Origin: Atkinsonella hypoxylon
Taxonomy: Eukaryota; Ascomycota; Sordariomycetes; Hypocreales; Clavicipitaceae
Direction of reading: 5' to 3'
NCBI GenBank assembly: GCA_000729835.1
Contig: JFHB01000091.1
Coordinates: 1 to 64,000, forward strand
Length of the DNA: 64,000 nucleotides
Shown: positions 36,795 through 46,664 of the stretch, in pieces
Layout: the number at the start of each line of letters is the position of its first letter
Numbering within the stretch: the stretch's first letter is position 1
Program-made: the position numbers and the translations under genes
Notes under the pieces: model-generated
What the model saw: only the letters and a program-made list of their open reading frames with translations
Database searches by the model: none
Told to the model about the DNA's origin: nothing

Positions 36795-39627
36795 AAGCAG
36801 AAGCTTTTGACCAGATAAAGCGGACAAGAGAGCAATATCAACAGCGTGCGATCTGTGCACATTACCGCTTGTGCCGGACAGTAACGTCCGGGTATGTCAC
36901 TATGCTTTTTCTCCTACATCATTTCTCACCTGTTTCTTCAACGTTAATACTTGCGTGTTCTGTTTTTTTTTTTTTACGTGCTATATTTTGAGATGGGTGG
37001 GTTGGAGGCAAGGAGTCATAATGCCAATTGAGGTTTGTTGATACCACACCTTGGGCAGGTTCGTTACATCTCATCGTTCTATTGAACATGTAGATGGTAT
37101 ACGAGGGGCATCATATTGAAAAGGCATATTAATCTAGCATGCATCGTCTTAGGGATGGCGTACTGATGAAAGGAAAGCAAACGTCAATGATTTACTGGTT
37201 CTTTTTATTGAAACAAAGGCAAAGGGCATTGGGAGCAGGTCGAGGGGCGGAACATGGATTTGTACGAGTAGAAGACCCGTGCAGTTGTGGGTTGGTTTGC
37301 TACTTTTTTGGTGTTGTATGACGAAGGCATAATGGAGAGAAAGCACGATGCGGACTCTTAGCCTCAGCGACATATCAAGAGGCAATTAGTCTAGCAGTCT
37401 TTCCTGACGGGACGAAAATGCAGATTTGCAACCTCCGCACACAACCAGACAACCAAGAAACAATTAACTTGATCTTGACGACTCTACACGCAGACAGGCC
37501 TCTCCCGTTGGCCTACTCGACCTCCTCGACAAGGCGGATGTTGTACCACTTGTGAACAAGTGGGAATCGAAAACCAGAAAGGATTAAAGCAAAAGCACAC
37601 ATCAAAAGACAGGCAGGGTAATCACGGAAACATGAGACCTGAAAAGTCAATGGACGGTTCTATATAAAGGAGAGCGATGATGCTATGGCGAAATCTAAAT
37701 AGCCAGCTTGGAAAAGTCCTCTGGAGTCTTCGAAGTATCGTGGGAGTGCATGCGTCCGGGCTTGTCCAGCCGAGCCGAGAGGGAGTCGAGGAGAAGCCAA
37801 AAATTTAAAAAATAACATTCGAAATCAACATTCAAGCTGCAACAGCTGTGCTGAACCGGCCATCAATCAACGTGAACGTCCTATCTCTGAGTGAAATGAC
37901 TATCAGTGCGCAACACAGCAGGCTGGCAGCCTGAAATCTCAATCTCAGCCTTGAGGGGGGGCCCTTGAGTCACATGCGCATTATTGGCGGCACGGAAGCT
38001 GAAATGAGAAAAGACTCCGAAGAACAGCGAAAGGGGTGTATGGGTTGGGTGTGCTTGGGAATCGCGTGTGAGTCATTGGGCGACTCTGCGTCCGTAGCCT
38101 CGCCCACGACGATTGGTCTTGCTATTGCCGCATTGGGAGTAAGAGTGGATCCTCTCGACTGCGCCCGAAGGTGGTTGGCAACAAAGAAACGTGTTGCTGC
38201 TGGCCTCGCTTCCATTCAGGAGCATGTCATCCGTGCAAGTGTGACATGGAACGAGCCATCGTGACTCGAAAGGATTTGTCGTGGACACAGATGCCTGAGA
38301 TGCCTGAGATGCCTGAGATGCCTGAGACGACGGATACTGCGACAGACAGTAAGTATAGTGCCTCACGGACGGTAGGTATCGTAAGACTCAGCATGGGAAT
38401 GGCGTGCTGGAAACCGACGTGAATGCGCCTTATGTTAGCTCCGACATCCCAAGACTGGCCCAGTATGACCAGCTTGGATGGGGTGCGTTTCTACGGACAT
38501 GAATTGCTGGGCGATAGTGGCAGCAGTGGATGCAGTCTGCGATCGTACGTTGTCTTGGTTGAACTGTCGTATTAGGATGTGCTGTCACCACGTATGCCCA
38601 TGCTTCGCCCAAGAAGTTTTGACGTAGGTGAGCTCTGTAAGAACGGTGATCTACGAGGCATGATTGCTTTCCATTAAGTCGTGCTGTCGTGCGGCTCAGA
38701 AAGAGTAGACCATTTCTGAATCCAATGCCAAGCAGGCTGCTTGTAAAGGATGTGTCTGAATGGTATCCGCAAGGCTCACTTAACGCAAGGAAGCATGGAC
38801 TGGACTGAGTGAGTGCTGGGTATACTATTATGATTCACCACTAGGTTTAATGTATTCCATAAACATTTGCCCTTGAGGAAAAAAAAAAAAAACACCTAGG
38901 TTGAGGCTGAGCGTGAAGACAACGTGCTTGAAGACTAAACGGCACTTGAATCCCGCTCTCTGGTGAGCTGCCATGTTAGACATGCATGTACAGTCTCCGC
39001 TTGCAACCATGGTGTATGTTCTTGCTGGCGAGAAGAGTTTTGAGCGACCAGTCTGTACGCAGGGCACGAGACAGTAAGTTGACCGGTCACATTTACATCA
39101 CGGCAAGTCTAGAAGCGCCAAGCAATCACTCAGGCACTCTCGAAGCCCATGCTGTCTCGAGATGCCCTTGGATACAGCTGTCTTGGCTGGACGTAGTCAC
39201 ATCGGCGTGCTATCTTGGGTATAGGCGGGGGTTATCATAATACCCCGACATGAAGGCTTGGCTGGAATATTCTCCAAGCCGCTTGCCGTGACAGGCATTT
39301 TTGCGAGGTCAAGAGGCCTCGTGAATCGTACCTCACGCGTTGACAAGGACAATTTCTGCTGACAAGGCGCATGAACTTGATGCAGGCCAAGAGAGGGAGT
39401 CGCGGATGTCGGAGTGTGGCGGATTGTAGCCGAGTGCTCGAGGTTCTCTGACGAGCGGAAAGGTATTTCGTATTTCGGTTGCCGTGCAACACCCTGAGGA
39501 TACTCTCATGAAGTTCGCTGTGCATGAACTCTATGTCTCCAGGTACCGGTTCAATACTGAGCCGGTTGCCTCTCAAGACAGTCCCTAGTTCTCCGTGTGC
39601 AGAAAATGGACATCCAATCCAGTGTTG
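36795..39627. other. Intergenic region, no supported gene
   Basis: 2.8 kb between the cyclin gene and the F-box-like gene (convergent). It contains a poly-T run near 36962-36974, a poly-A run near 38879-38891, and a 9-bp tandem repeat. On the minus strand two short in-frame stretches end at stops and look mildly coding: about 37696-37800 (ending KTPEDFSKLAI) and about 37515-37550 (ending KWYNIRLVEEVE). I could not connect them into a gene model or recognise a family. Confidence 0.4.
38291..38326. repeat. 9-bp tandem repeat (ATGCCTGAG)x4
   Basis: Four perfect 9-bp units. It sits in a gap, not in a supported gene, although a 9-bp period would preserve frame if transcribed as coding. Confidence 0.95.
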
Positions 39628-40769
39628 TCACCCTGGCATACGACGGTACTGAGGAAGCTGCAAGTCGAGATTCAGCATAGATGCCACGCGCCGGAGAATT
39701 TCCCTGCTTTCCGGCGTGTCCCCTCCCCATTCTATCCGTCTGCTTAGATTGACAAGCTGCTTGCGCACGACGTCCTCGGGCAAATCCGTGAATATCCAAT
39801 CGCCTACCAGGCAGTTGATGATGAGCGGATCCGGCTCTTCTGCAGAGATGACCGCATTCTCCAGACATGAAATCTTGACCTCCCACGAGATGGGCGTCTG
39901 TCCCGGTGCTCCCAAGCGGAGCCCTCCACGCGTGAGCCAGAAGACCCGATGTCTCTTCTCCTCGTCCCATGGCCCAGTGATCAAATCAACGGGCATCTGC
40001 GCCAGTGGGTGAACATCCTGCGTGCCCCAGCTCATGCTTGCCGTTTGAAAAGCCGGCCACGCCAGCGCTCGCTCGTAATCCGCGTCGAAGCACGCGCGGG
40101 CGACGAAATGCCCGAATCCGCCTCCGTGGCCATGGCCGGGCCTGAGCATGCCTTCTGTACAAGGAACGCTGTGCTGGTACCATCTGCCTCGTCCATATTT
40201 ATCTGCCCAGGCCTGTTGTGCCTGGAGAAGGAAGTCCATGTTGACCCACGGCGACGCCAACATAGCAGACTGAACCATGGTCAGCACGCGCTCGACAAAC
40301 CAGATGGCAGGACGACGCAATCTGTGTCTTTTTGCGCATGTCGCGCGCGGGACGGCATCGGAACTGGACTGACCTGGAACGCAGCGTCACCTTCACACGC
40401 AAACGAGTGCTCGCTCTTGGTGTGCGGACCCTGAAGCTGCGCCTTGGGAATGCCAAACCATTGATCCCACGTGTCGTGGAAGACGAGGATGAAGAGTCGT
40501 AGGAGAGTGGCTTTCCCGGATAGTTTGGCGCCTATCAGATGGCTCGCACGGGGAAGCGCCAGGCTTGCAGAGTGTAAGAGAATGCTCTCGAGCAATTCTG
40601 CAGGCAGACTCTGCAACGTGGGACGAGCGTGGGACGAGCGACTGGCGCGTACTGAGGCCAGGGACCTCTTTGCCTTTTTCGGATTCAGAGGGTTGTCCAT
40701 GGCTAGCAAGGGGACGGTGGATGATGGCGACTTGCGTTTTCCCCGGATACGAACTGGTGTGAGGCTCAT
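39628..40769 (-). CDS. F-box-like hypothetical protein
   Basis: Two exons (40374-40769 and 39628-40269; 104-nt intron with GTCAGT donor and CAG acceptor) give 345 residues in frame. The N-terminal ~45 residues are basic and contain a likely nuclear signal (NPKKAKR). Then comes an F-box-like segment, LQSLPAELLESILLHSASLAL, followed by PRASHLIGAKLSGKATLLRL. The rest has no domain I can name, but it is tryptophan-rich and looks globular (SPWVNMDFLLQAQQAWADKYGR, then TPISWEVKISCLENA). Fungi encode large families of such F-box proteins that act as SCF ubiquitin-ligase substrate receptors; that role is inference here. ATGs at 40769 and 40700 are both possible starts. Confidence 0.72.
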
Positions 40770-41765
40770 GTCGTCGGGAAGTGATCGGAATCACAGCTAT
40801 AGCGAGTCTGGTGACATTCTAGATAACGTAGAGAGAGGGTCATGATAGGACGGCTGTGATTGCTCGGCGAGAAAGCCGATGCTTCAGTTGCGCTTCCCCT
40901 GTTGTTGTGTTCGAGTCGGACCATGAGGCAAAAGTGAACTCGCGAGACGGCCCCACTATCCATCTCGCTTCGCTGCTGGACATGTATTGTATTGTGGCTA
41001 CTACCGTAGACGAGCGCTATTTGGCCATCTAGGCGCTTACAAATAATTTACGATAACCCTTTACTTGAACGAGACGTTCTCAGTTGTGACTCGTGGATAG
41101 TGGGCTCGAATCTGTCTGGTGGTACTTGGTTTTTGAAAGGACATAGTCAGAGGCATCCCTGATTGGATGATACAGAAGGCCCGTAGATCTTGATGTTCGT
41201 AGATACGTAGCATACAAAATACAGCTTGTGTGCGCCCCTGAAAAGGGAACGCGTAGCGTGGTGGGATGTTGTGCGCTCCAACTATAATCCAAGCTCCACC
41301 TAGTACAGCCGGTTGCGCCAGGCGACATTCGACACCCCCACTTGCCGCAGTGATGGAAGTTATCGTGAGGGTCAATTGACCTAGTCGGCCAGGTATGTGG
41401 TGTTTTGTACGAAGCGTCCAATGACTCGCATGTGAGCCCGAAGTGAGCTTACAAGGTCCCATGGCCGCGCTCCGCCATACAACTAGCTAACTTCCTTGCC
41501 ACATTGCGAGCTTCCGCTTCTTCCTCTTCTTGACAGTATCTTCCTACCATAGCGCACACGTTGCGATCGTCACTATGCCTGCGCCTTCGGACTACGAGCT
41601 CGGTGAAGGGTGCGCTAGCAGAAGACACCTTTCACATCTGTCCTGAGCGCGGACCTTCACTTTTTTGAAGGTCATGGTGATCCAGGGATTTCCTCTAATG
41701 GGGAGGTGGGGGAAAATCACATTGCCGTAAACACCTCAACGCCTTCGAAACCAAAACGACAAGGC
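40770..41765. other. Intergenic region
   Basis: About 1 kb between the F-box-like gene 5' end and the cysteine-rich gene 3' end. Two overlapping minus-strand open frames of 113-133 codons (41061-41462) compete in different frames and have no recognisable motifs, so neither is called. Confidence 0.4.
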
Positions 41766-42397
41766 TCATACGAGAAGACGTATAACGCCTTCGAGGCGCG
41801 TCATCACAGAGGCAATCTTCTCTTCCTTCTCCGCTGCTGATGGGTCCCCAGCACCACCTTCAGCCTCAGCGCAGGTGTTGTCGTCCCGTCCATATACGGA
41901 ATCCGGCTCCGCGAGAAGTTCCATCTGTAATCTTAGCGCCTGACGGCACCGATCCCACATCTGCTGTCATTAGCAAAGGAGAGCTTGGATATAGGATTGC
42001 GTGGTTCGCGGCTCACCCGGTCGTCAACGCCCTGCGCTGCCAGCATCCGCTTGGCGATGGGAACCAACACGGCGTGTATGGGTGAGCATCGGTGGCTGCC
42101 CTTCTTGCAAGAGAAGCATCGACGGCTACGGCCGGATTCGCAATCGTAGCATCGGCCTTTGTCGCCTTTGCCGGCGATGGCTGCTCGGAGACAGCCCTCG
42201 CAGGGCACCTCGCGACGAGCACCGCGGGTCGCAGACTGTTGAGAGAATCAGCGCATTGACACTAGGAAAATCGAGCGAGGAGGGGAGCCGTGTACTGTCA
42301 GTCTTGCCTCTGGACCAGGTAGAGGGCCCGAGGGCTCCCTGGTTGGGCTTCGGGAACAAGCGTCGAGGGGAAAAGGAAAGCGCTGCGATTCCTCCAT
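41766..42397 (-). CDS. Small cysteine-rich protein, putative zinc-binding
   Basis: A three-exon model (42296-42397, 42017-42235, 41766-41963) gives 172 residues with both junctions in phase 0. The central part has evenly spaced cysteines: PCEGCLRAAIAGKGDKGRC, then YDCESGRSRRCFSCKKGSHRC. The spacing is C-x2-C-x14-C-x2-C-x8-C-x2-C-x6-C. The C-terminal ~65 residues (MWDRCRQALRLQMELLAEPD ... IRLLV) look helical. The layout recalls short fungal cysteine-rich domain proteins such as those grouped under DUF3716, in which two CxxC pairs precede a hydrophobic helix; this is a resemblance only. Donors are GTACAC and GTGAGC, and introns are 60 and 53 nt. The upstream frame continues open to 42481 but without an ATG, so the ATG at 42397 is chosen. 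Function unknown. Confidence 0.6.
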
Positions 42398-43265
42398 CGA
42401 AGTCGTGGCTGTCACAGGGGGGAGTTGCAGGTCTCTTTTAGCCGCCAGCCCTCCGGGACTTATAATATCTTTGTCGCACAAAAGTCGGGCGTGGCCACGA
42501 AAAAAGAGCTGATAAGATAGTAGGTAGCTACGTGCCTACCCAAGGTACCTTAGGTACCTGCCACCTTCCGGCACGTAGGGGATACCTTAGCAGGTACCTA
42601 GGCGCCTTAGGTGGGGGTAGGTACCCATGTAGGCAATATTGTCGTGGGGGCAATGGAACAATGGATTTCTTAGTGGCTTAACGTACTAGGCTTAATTTCA
42701 TAGTGCTTTTAGTACCGAGACAAGTACCTTGTACCTCTCGGTGGCGACATCGCAAGTTTGGGAAAGAGTTCACAACTACCTAGGCACCTAGGTACCTAGG
42801 TGGATAGGTACCTAGGTAGTTAGTGATGCACGAAAGCTCAAAATTATGGCAACCAGCATGATTAGGTGGCCTTCAAACAGATGATGAGCTGAATTTGAAC
42901 ACCTTTTCTTTATCACATGCACTTTGAAGCAGTGCAGAACAGATGCCGCTGGTACACCCACTCCACTATACCTGCTGAGCTAGCACTGCTAACGGCCCCC
43001 CTGCCCCCTGCTCTCTGCTCCCTTCTCCGGCCACTGCCGGCAGCTGCCAGCTGCATGCAATTGGCGGACATTGAGGAAATTTCCATGGTCCGGACCAGCG
43101 CCTCATTTTTTTTCGACGACGACGACAACGACAACGCTGGAGACTCTGCAACGGCGACAAGCCCTCAAGACAGCTGCTGACTTGTGAAGTGCAGCCCTTG
43201 CCGCTACCGTGTACCGGCGTGCCCAATACTGCACACCCGGCTTCTGGCAATCGAGTGAATTCGAG
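42398..43265. promoter_or_regulatory. Divergent intergenic region with CCTAGG/GGTACC palindrome cluster
   Basis: This region lies between the divergent cysteine-rich gene and MRS2. From about 42530 to 42825 it is packed with short palindromes built from TACCTAGGTA, GGTACC and CCTAAGG-like words, many overlapping; the densest is 42777-42822. These can pair over short distances into hairpins. No protein-coding gene is supported. Confidence 0.6.
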
Positions 43266-45001
43266 ATGCAGCCTACATTGCCGTCGCCGGTCCCATCCCG
43301 TGCACTTCTTCGGTTCCTCAGGGTGCCGTCCTATGCCGCTTCCTCAACCCACGGGCGTCGCATACCGTGTATAGCTGCTGGCATAGGACTCTGCCGACGG
43401 TCACGAGCTGCTCACTCAGCGACTGAGCGCAATAGCAGACAATTCACCATTGCAACACGCCCGGCTCGCTCGAGTTCCACCGTTCGGCCTCAAGCTAGAC
43501 AAGACCAACGCAGGCCTTTGAGGCACGGGCTTTGCACTACGACAGCCACGAGGAAGCTGTTTGAATTAAACCCGAGCAAACAAGCAACTTGGCAGGAAAG
43601 GCTGTGGGGAGCCGGCGCGAAGAAGGGTGCTAAGCCGTTGAAGCCAGACGACCTCCCAGCTCATGAAGACTTCGAGCATGGTTCGTCCATGTTTACCAGT
43701 CGCCGAGTTCTATCGGCTAAAGCGGCACTGGAGCCAAGGCTTCGATGCACAGAAGTAGACGAAAATGGCAAAGTCATCCTGGTGGACGGCGAGTTTAAGA
43801 AGAAAGAACTCATCGCCAGAGTAAGAAGAGCGCCGCATTGACTCCAATTATCGCCTCGCGCATCGAGGGCTAACGCATCTGTTCTTGGCAGTTTGGTCTG
43901 AATCCCCGCGACCTTCGAAAGATTGACTCGTCGAACCTGCCTCATATCCTCGTCCGCCCTTCTGCCATTCTGCTGAATCTTCTTCATTTAAAAGTTTTAA
44001 TCAAACACGACCGCGTCCTCCTCTTCGATGTATATGGATCCAAGACATCATATCCGCAGTCCGCATTCATGTACGACCTGCAGGGGAAATTGCAGCAAAA
44101 GACATCCCCAGGCTCCAACTGCCTGCCTTACGAGTTCCGCGCCCTTGAAGCGGTCTTGACTTCGGTGACGTCGGAGATGGAGGCTGATTTCGAAGCTGTG
44201 CGCGAACCAGTCATGCGAATACTCAGTGAGCTGGAGAACGACATTGACCGAGACAAGCTGCGCATATTGCTTATCCTGTCGAAACGACTGAGCACATTTG
44301 AGCAAAAGGCCAAATTGGTTCGCGATGCGCTTGAAGAACTTCTCGAGGCGGATGATGATCTTGCGGCTATGTATTTGACCGAGAAGGCGCATGATCTCTA
44401 TCGAGCGTTGGATGACCACACGGAAGTTGAGATGCTTCTTGAATCTTACAACAAACTTACGGACGAAATCGTACAAGAAGCCGGTAACCTGGTGAGCGGG
44501 ATCAGAAACACCGAGGAAATGTAAGAAACCCGAATGAGAGATGCGTTTGTCTCGTTTCCAGCTTGCTGACCCTGCTCTAGTGTCCGTGCGATTCTTGACG
44601 CAAATCGAAACGCTCTCATGTTGTTAGATCTCAAGTTCAGCGTTGGGACACTCGGTCTCGCCATGGGGACATTCCTCGCGGGTCTTTATGGCATGAATCT
44701 TGAGAACTTTATTGAAGAAACGGGTTGGGGCTTCAGCGCCGTCACCGGGTTCTCTATCCTCGCATCGATCGTGGTATGCTGGTATGGCCTGATCAAGCTT
44801 CGTAAAGTTCAGCGAATCAAGATGATGCGCAATGAGCGGCCGCACGTTCCTCGGAACAGCCAATACTCTTATCAGTGGCAGTACGGCGACGAGAGCGCCC
44901 TCGGGCTCCTGGACTCGAGGAACAGGGAGCTGCTTCGCCGTGCACTTATGCAGAAGGCGACGGTGGATAGACGAAAGGGGTTTGCATTTTGGAAGGCATG
45001 A
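43266..45001 (+). CDS. MRS2: Mitochondrial inner-membrane magnesium channel Mrs2 (CorA superfamily)
   Basis: Three exons (43266-43820, 43892-44520, 44581-45001; introns 71 and 60 nt) encode 534 residues. The first ~95 residues are Arg/Ser/Ala-rich with almost no acidic residues, as expected for a mitochondrial presequence. The conserved core starts at KKELIARFGLNPRDLRKID. It continues through VLLFDVYGSK, LPYEFRALEAVL and a long helical coiled region, then the first transmembrane helix ending in the CorA/Mrs2 signature LYGMNLENF (GMN), and a second helix (ITGFSILASIVVCWYGL-like). A basic tail KLRKVQRIKMMR faces the matrix. The protein forms a pentameric Mg2+ channel. Fungi may carry a paralogue, Lpe10/Mfm1; I cannot separate them here, and Mrs2 is the default. 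The in-frame ATG at 43266 precedes the basic presequence; the frame is open further upstream. Confidence 0.93.
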
Positions 45002-46171
45002 AAGAGGCGCAAATGTGGTAGAAGCATTGTCTTGGCTGTAATTGAGTATGTTACGCATCTAGATGGCATTGGGAAAGCCTTTGGTATTTACAGTTTGGCG
45101 CGGGTAGCCGAGATTTAGATGTTTGTGTATGATAAGCGTATACTCGCCTCTTTTTCTTTTACGGCCATTCATCATGTATGGTGGGTGAGTCATCCGTATG
45201 CCAGTCAGTACCTGACGATGAAGTGTCAACTAGGTACGCATACGGCAATTCATTGTAATAGTACTTATTGTATCGTGGAATTCCATCATCAAGTGAGTTG
45301 CTGCCTTTTCCATGGTATTCGGACGGAGACTGTGAGCAGTTCATCATGTAGTTAATACCCAAAGGTCGCACCACAAAAATGTTGCGGATTGACCTCACCG
45401 CAATGCTACGTACGTGGCCGCGGAGTGCAACCCAATGCCGCTCGATCGAAGCGCATGTTAAGTGTCGTCTTTCACCATGGAGAACATGTGGGCGAGGAGA
45501 TAAATCGGCAACTTGTGCAGAGCAAGCTTGCGCCGAGCGGCATCTACGAATTATCAGACTGCGCTAAAAATAGATGCAATGGGAAAAGCAAGGTAGCATG
45601 TGTTTTTTTTCTCAGTATTAGGCGTCATAAGTCCGGAGAACTTGGCGTAGTCGCCTGCGCTGCCCAATTCCATCCCCGTCCCTCCCTTTCCACGCCAGCT
45701 TGGAAACCTGACGTCCAAGTCCAGCCACCCAAGTCGCTGTCGTCATCCCGCAAGACCAGCCCCTCCTGAAAAACAAGCTTCTCATTTAAAAAAAAAAAAA
45801 AAAAAGAAACAAGACCATGGCGCGTACACGCCCGAATGCGCCGGGATAGTGGTAGGTTGCTTGCTTGTCTTAGCGTGGGGAATAAATCCCATCATTAATA
45901 TCTAGGGTGGTTTTTTTTTTTTTATCCCGCAGCAAGGCCTGTGCTGCTGAGTGACGTCAGGATGGCGTGGGTGCTTTCACGTATTGGGTATTGAGCAGGG
46001 AAGGGCCTGTGCGTGGTCTTGCATGGAAACAAAAACTAGAAATATATAATAAACCTGCGTGCTAGATTCTGAGCATCGCTCCTACGCACCTTTTGTAGTC
46101 CTATATACCCCCCTTACCGACAGCTGCTTTACAAAGAAACCGGTCTTGACGTTGAACTTTTTAAACTCATC
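45002..46171. other. Intergenic region
   Basis: 1.2 kb with an 18-A run at 45788-45805 and a T run near 45911-45923. Short overlapping open frames (for example around 45389-45769) show no motifs. The last few hundred bases should be the promoter of the small gene at 46172. Confidence 0.5.
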
Positions 46172-46453
46172 ATGGGCGGCATAATCTCTTGCGTAAGGAC
46201 AGCACCTCTTTTTCGTTGCTTCTAGAGCTGTATTTTCCATGCTGGTTAGGGATGTTCTAACACCGTGTAGATTAAATCTGCCCTTGCCACGATTGGCAGC
46301 TGCATCATGGCAGTCATCAGTGGCATCGGAGGCATCCTCCAGGCCATTATTAGCGGAATCGTCTCCTTCTGCGGCATCATTGTCCGATTCTTGACATGCG
46401 GATACTGCGGGCGATCACGAGGGGGCGGTCGACGGACAACGAGTAGGGTGTAG
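46172..46453 (+). CDS. 67-aa predicted N-myristoylated hydrophobic-repeat protein
   Basis: Two exons (46172-46192 and 46271-46453; 78-nt intron with GTAAGG donor, CTAAC branch site and TAG acceptor) encode 67 residues. The protein starts MGGIISC, a strong N-myristoylation signal (Gly2) with a nearby cysteine that could be palmitoylated. The middle is a run of Gly/Ile/Val/Ala/Ser with quasi-repeats (MAVISGIGGILQAIISGIVS), then FLTCGYCG, and a basic RSRGGGRRTTSRV end. The 21-nt first exon and clean splice sites argue for a real gene. I recall very similar short proteins (MGxxxSC ... CGYCG ... R-rich end) annotated as hypothetical across filamentous ascomycetes. No function is known to me; a lipid-anchored membrane peptide is inferred. 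It is convergent with RAD1 (211 bp between stops). Confidence 0.72.
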
Positions 46454-46664
46454 TCCGGACGGTGCAGCTCCCTTGCAAAGCATGGAGTATAGGGCATAGG
46501 GAGAGATGACGTTGAAAGGAGAAGATGAGAGGGAGGAATTGATACCCGGCGCGCGAGAAGGTACACGAGATAACATATACCCTAATTGCAGTAGTTTGTC
46601 TTTAATTGCCAATTAATTCGTGGGTATCCTATCTTCTACATATTTTGACAGGCCGACTTCTCGT

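Noticed and set aside
41061..41462. 133-codon minus-strand open frame
   Set aside because: It overlaps another frame of 113 codons and has no motif, no splice support and no clear third-position bias.
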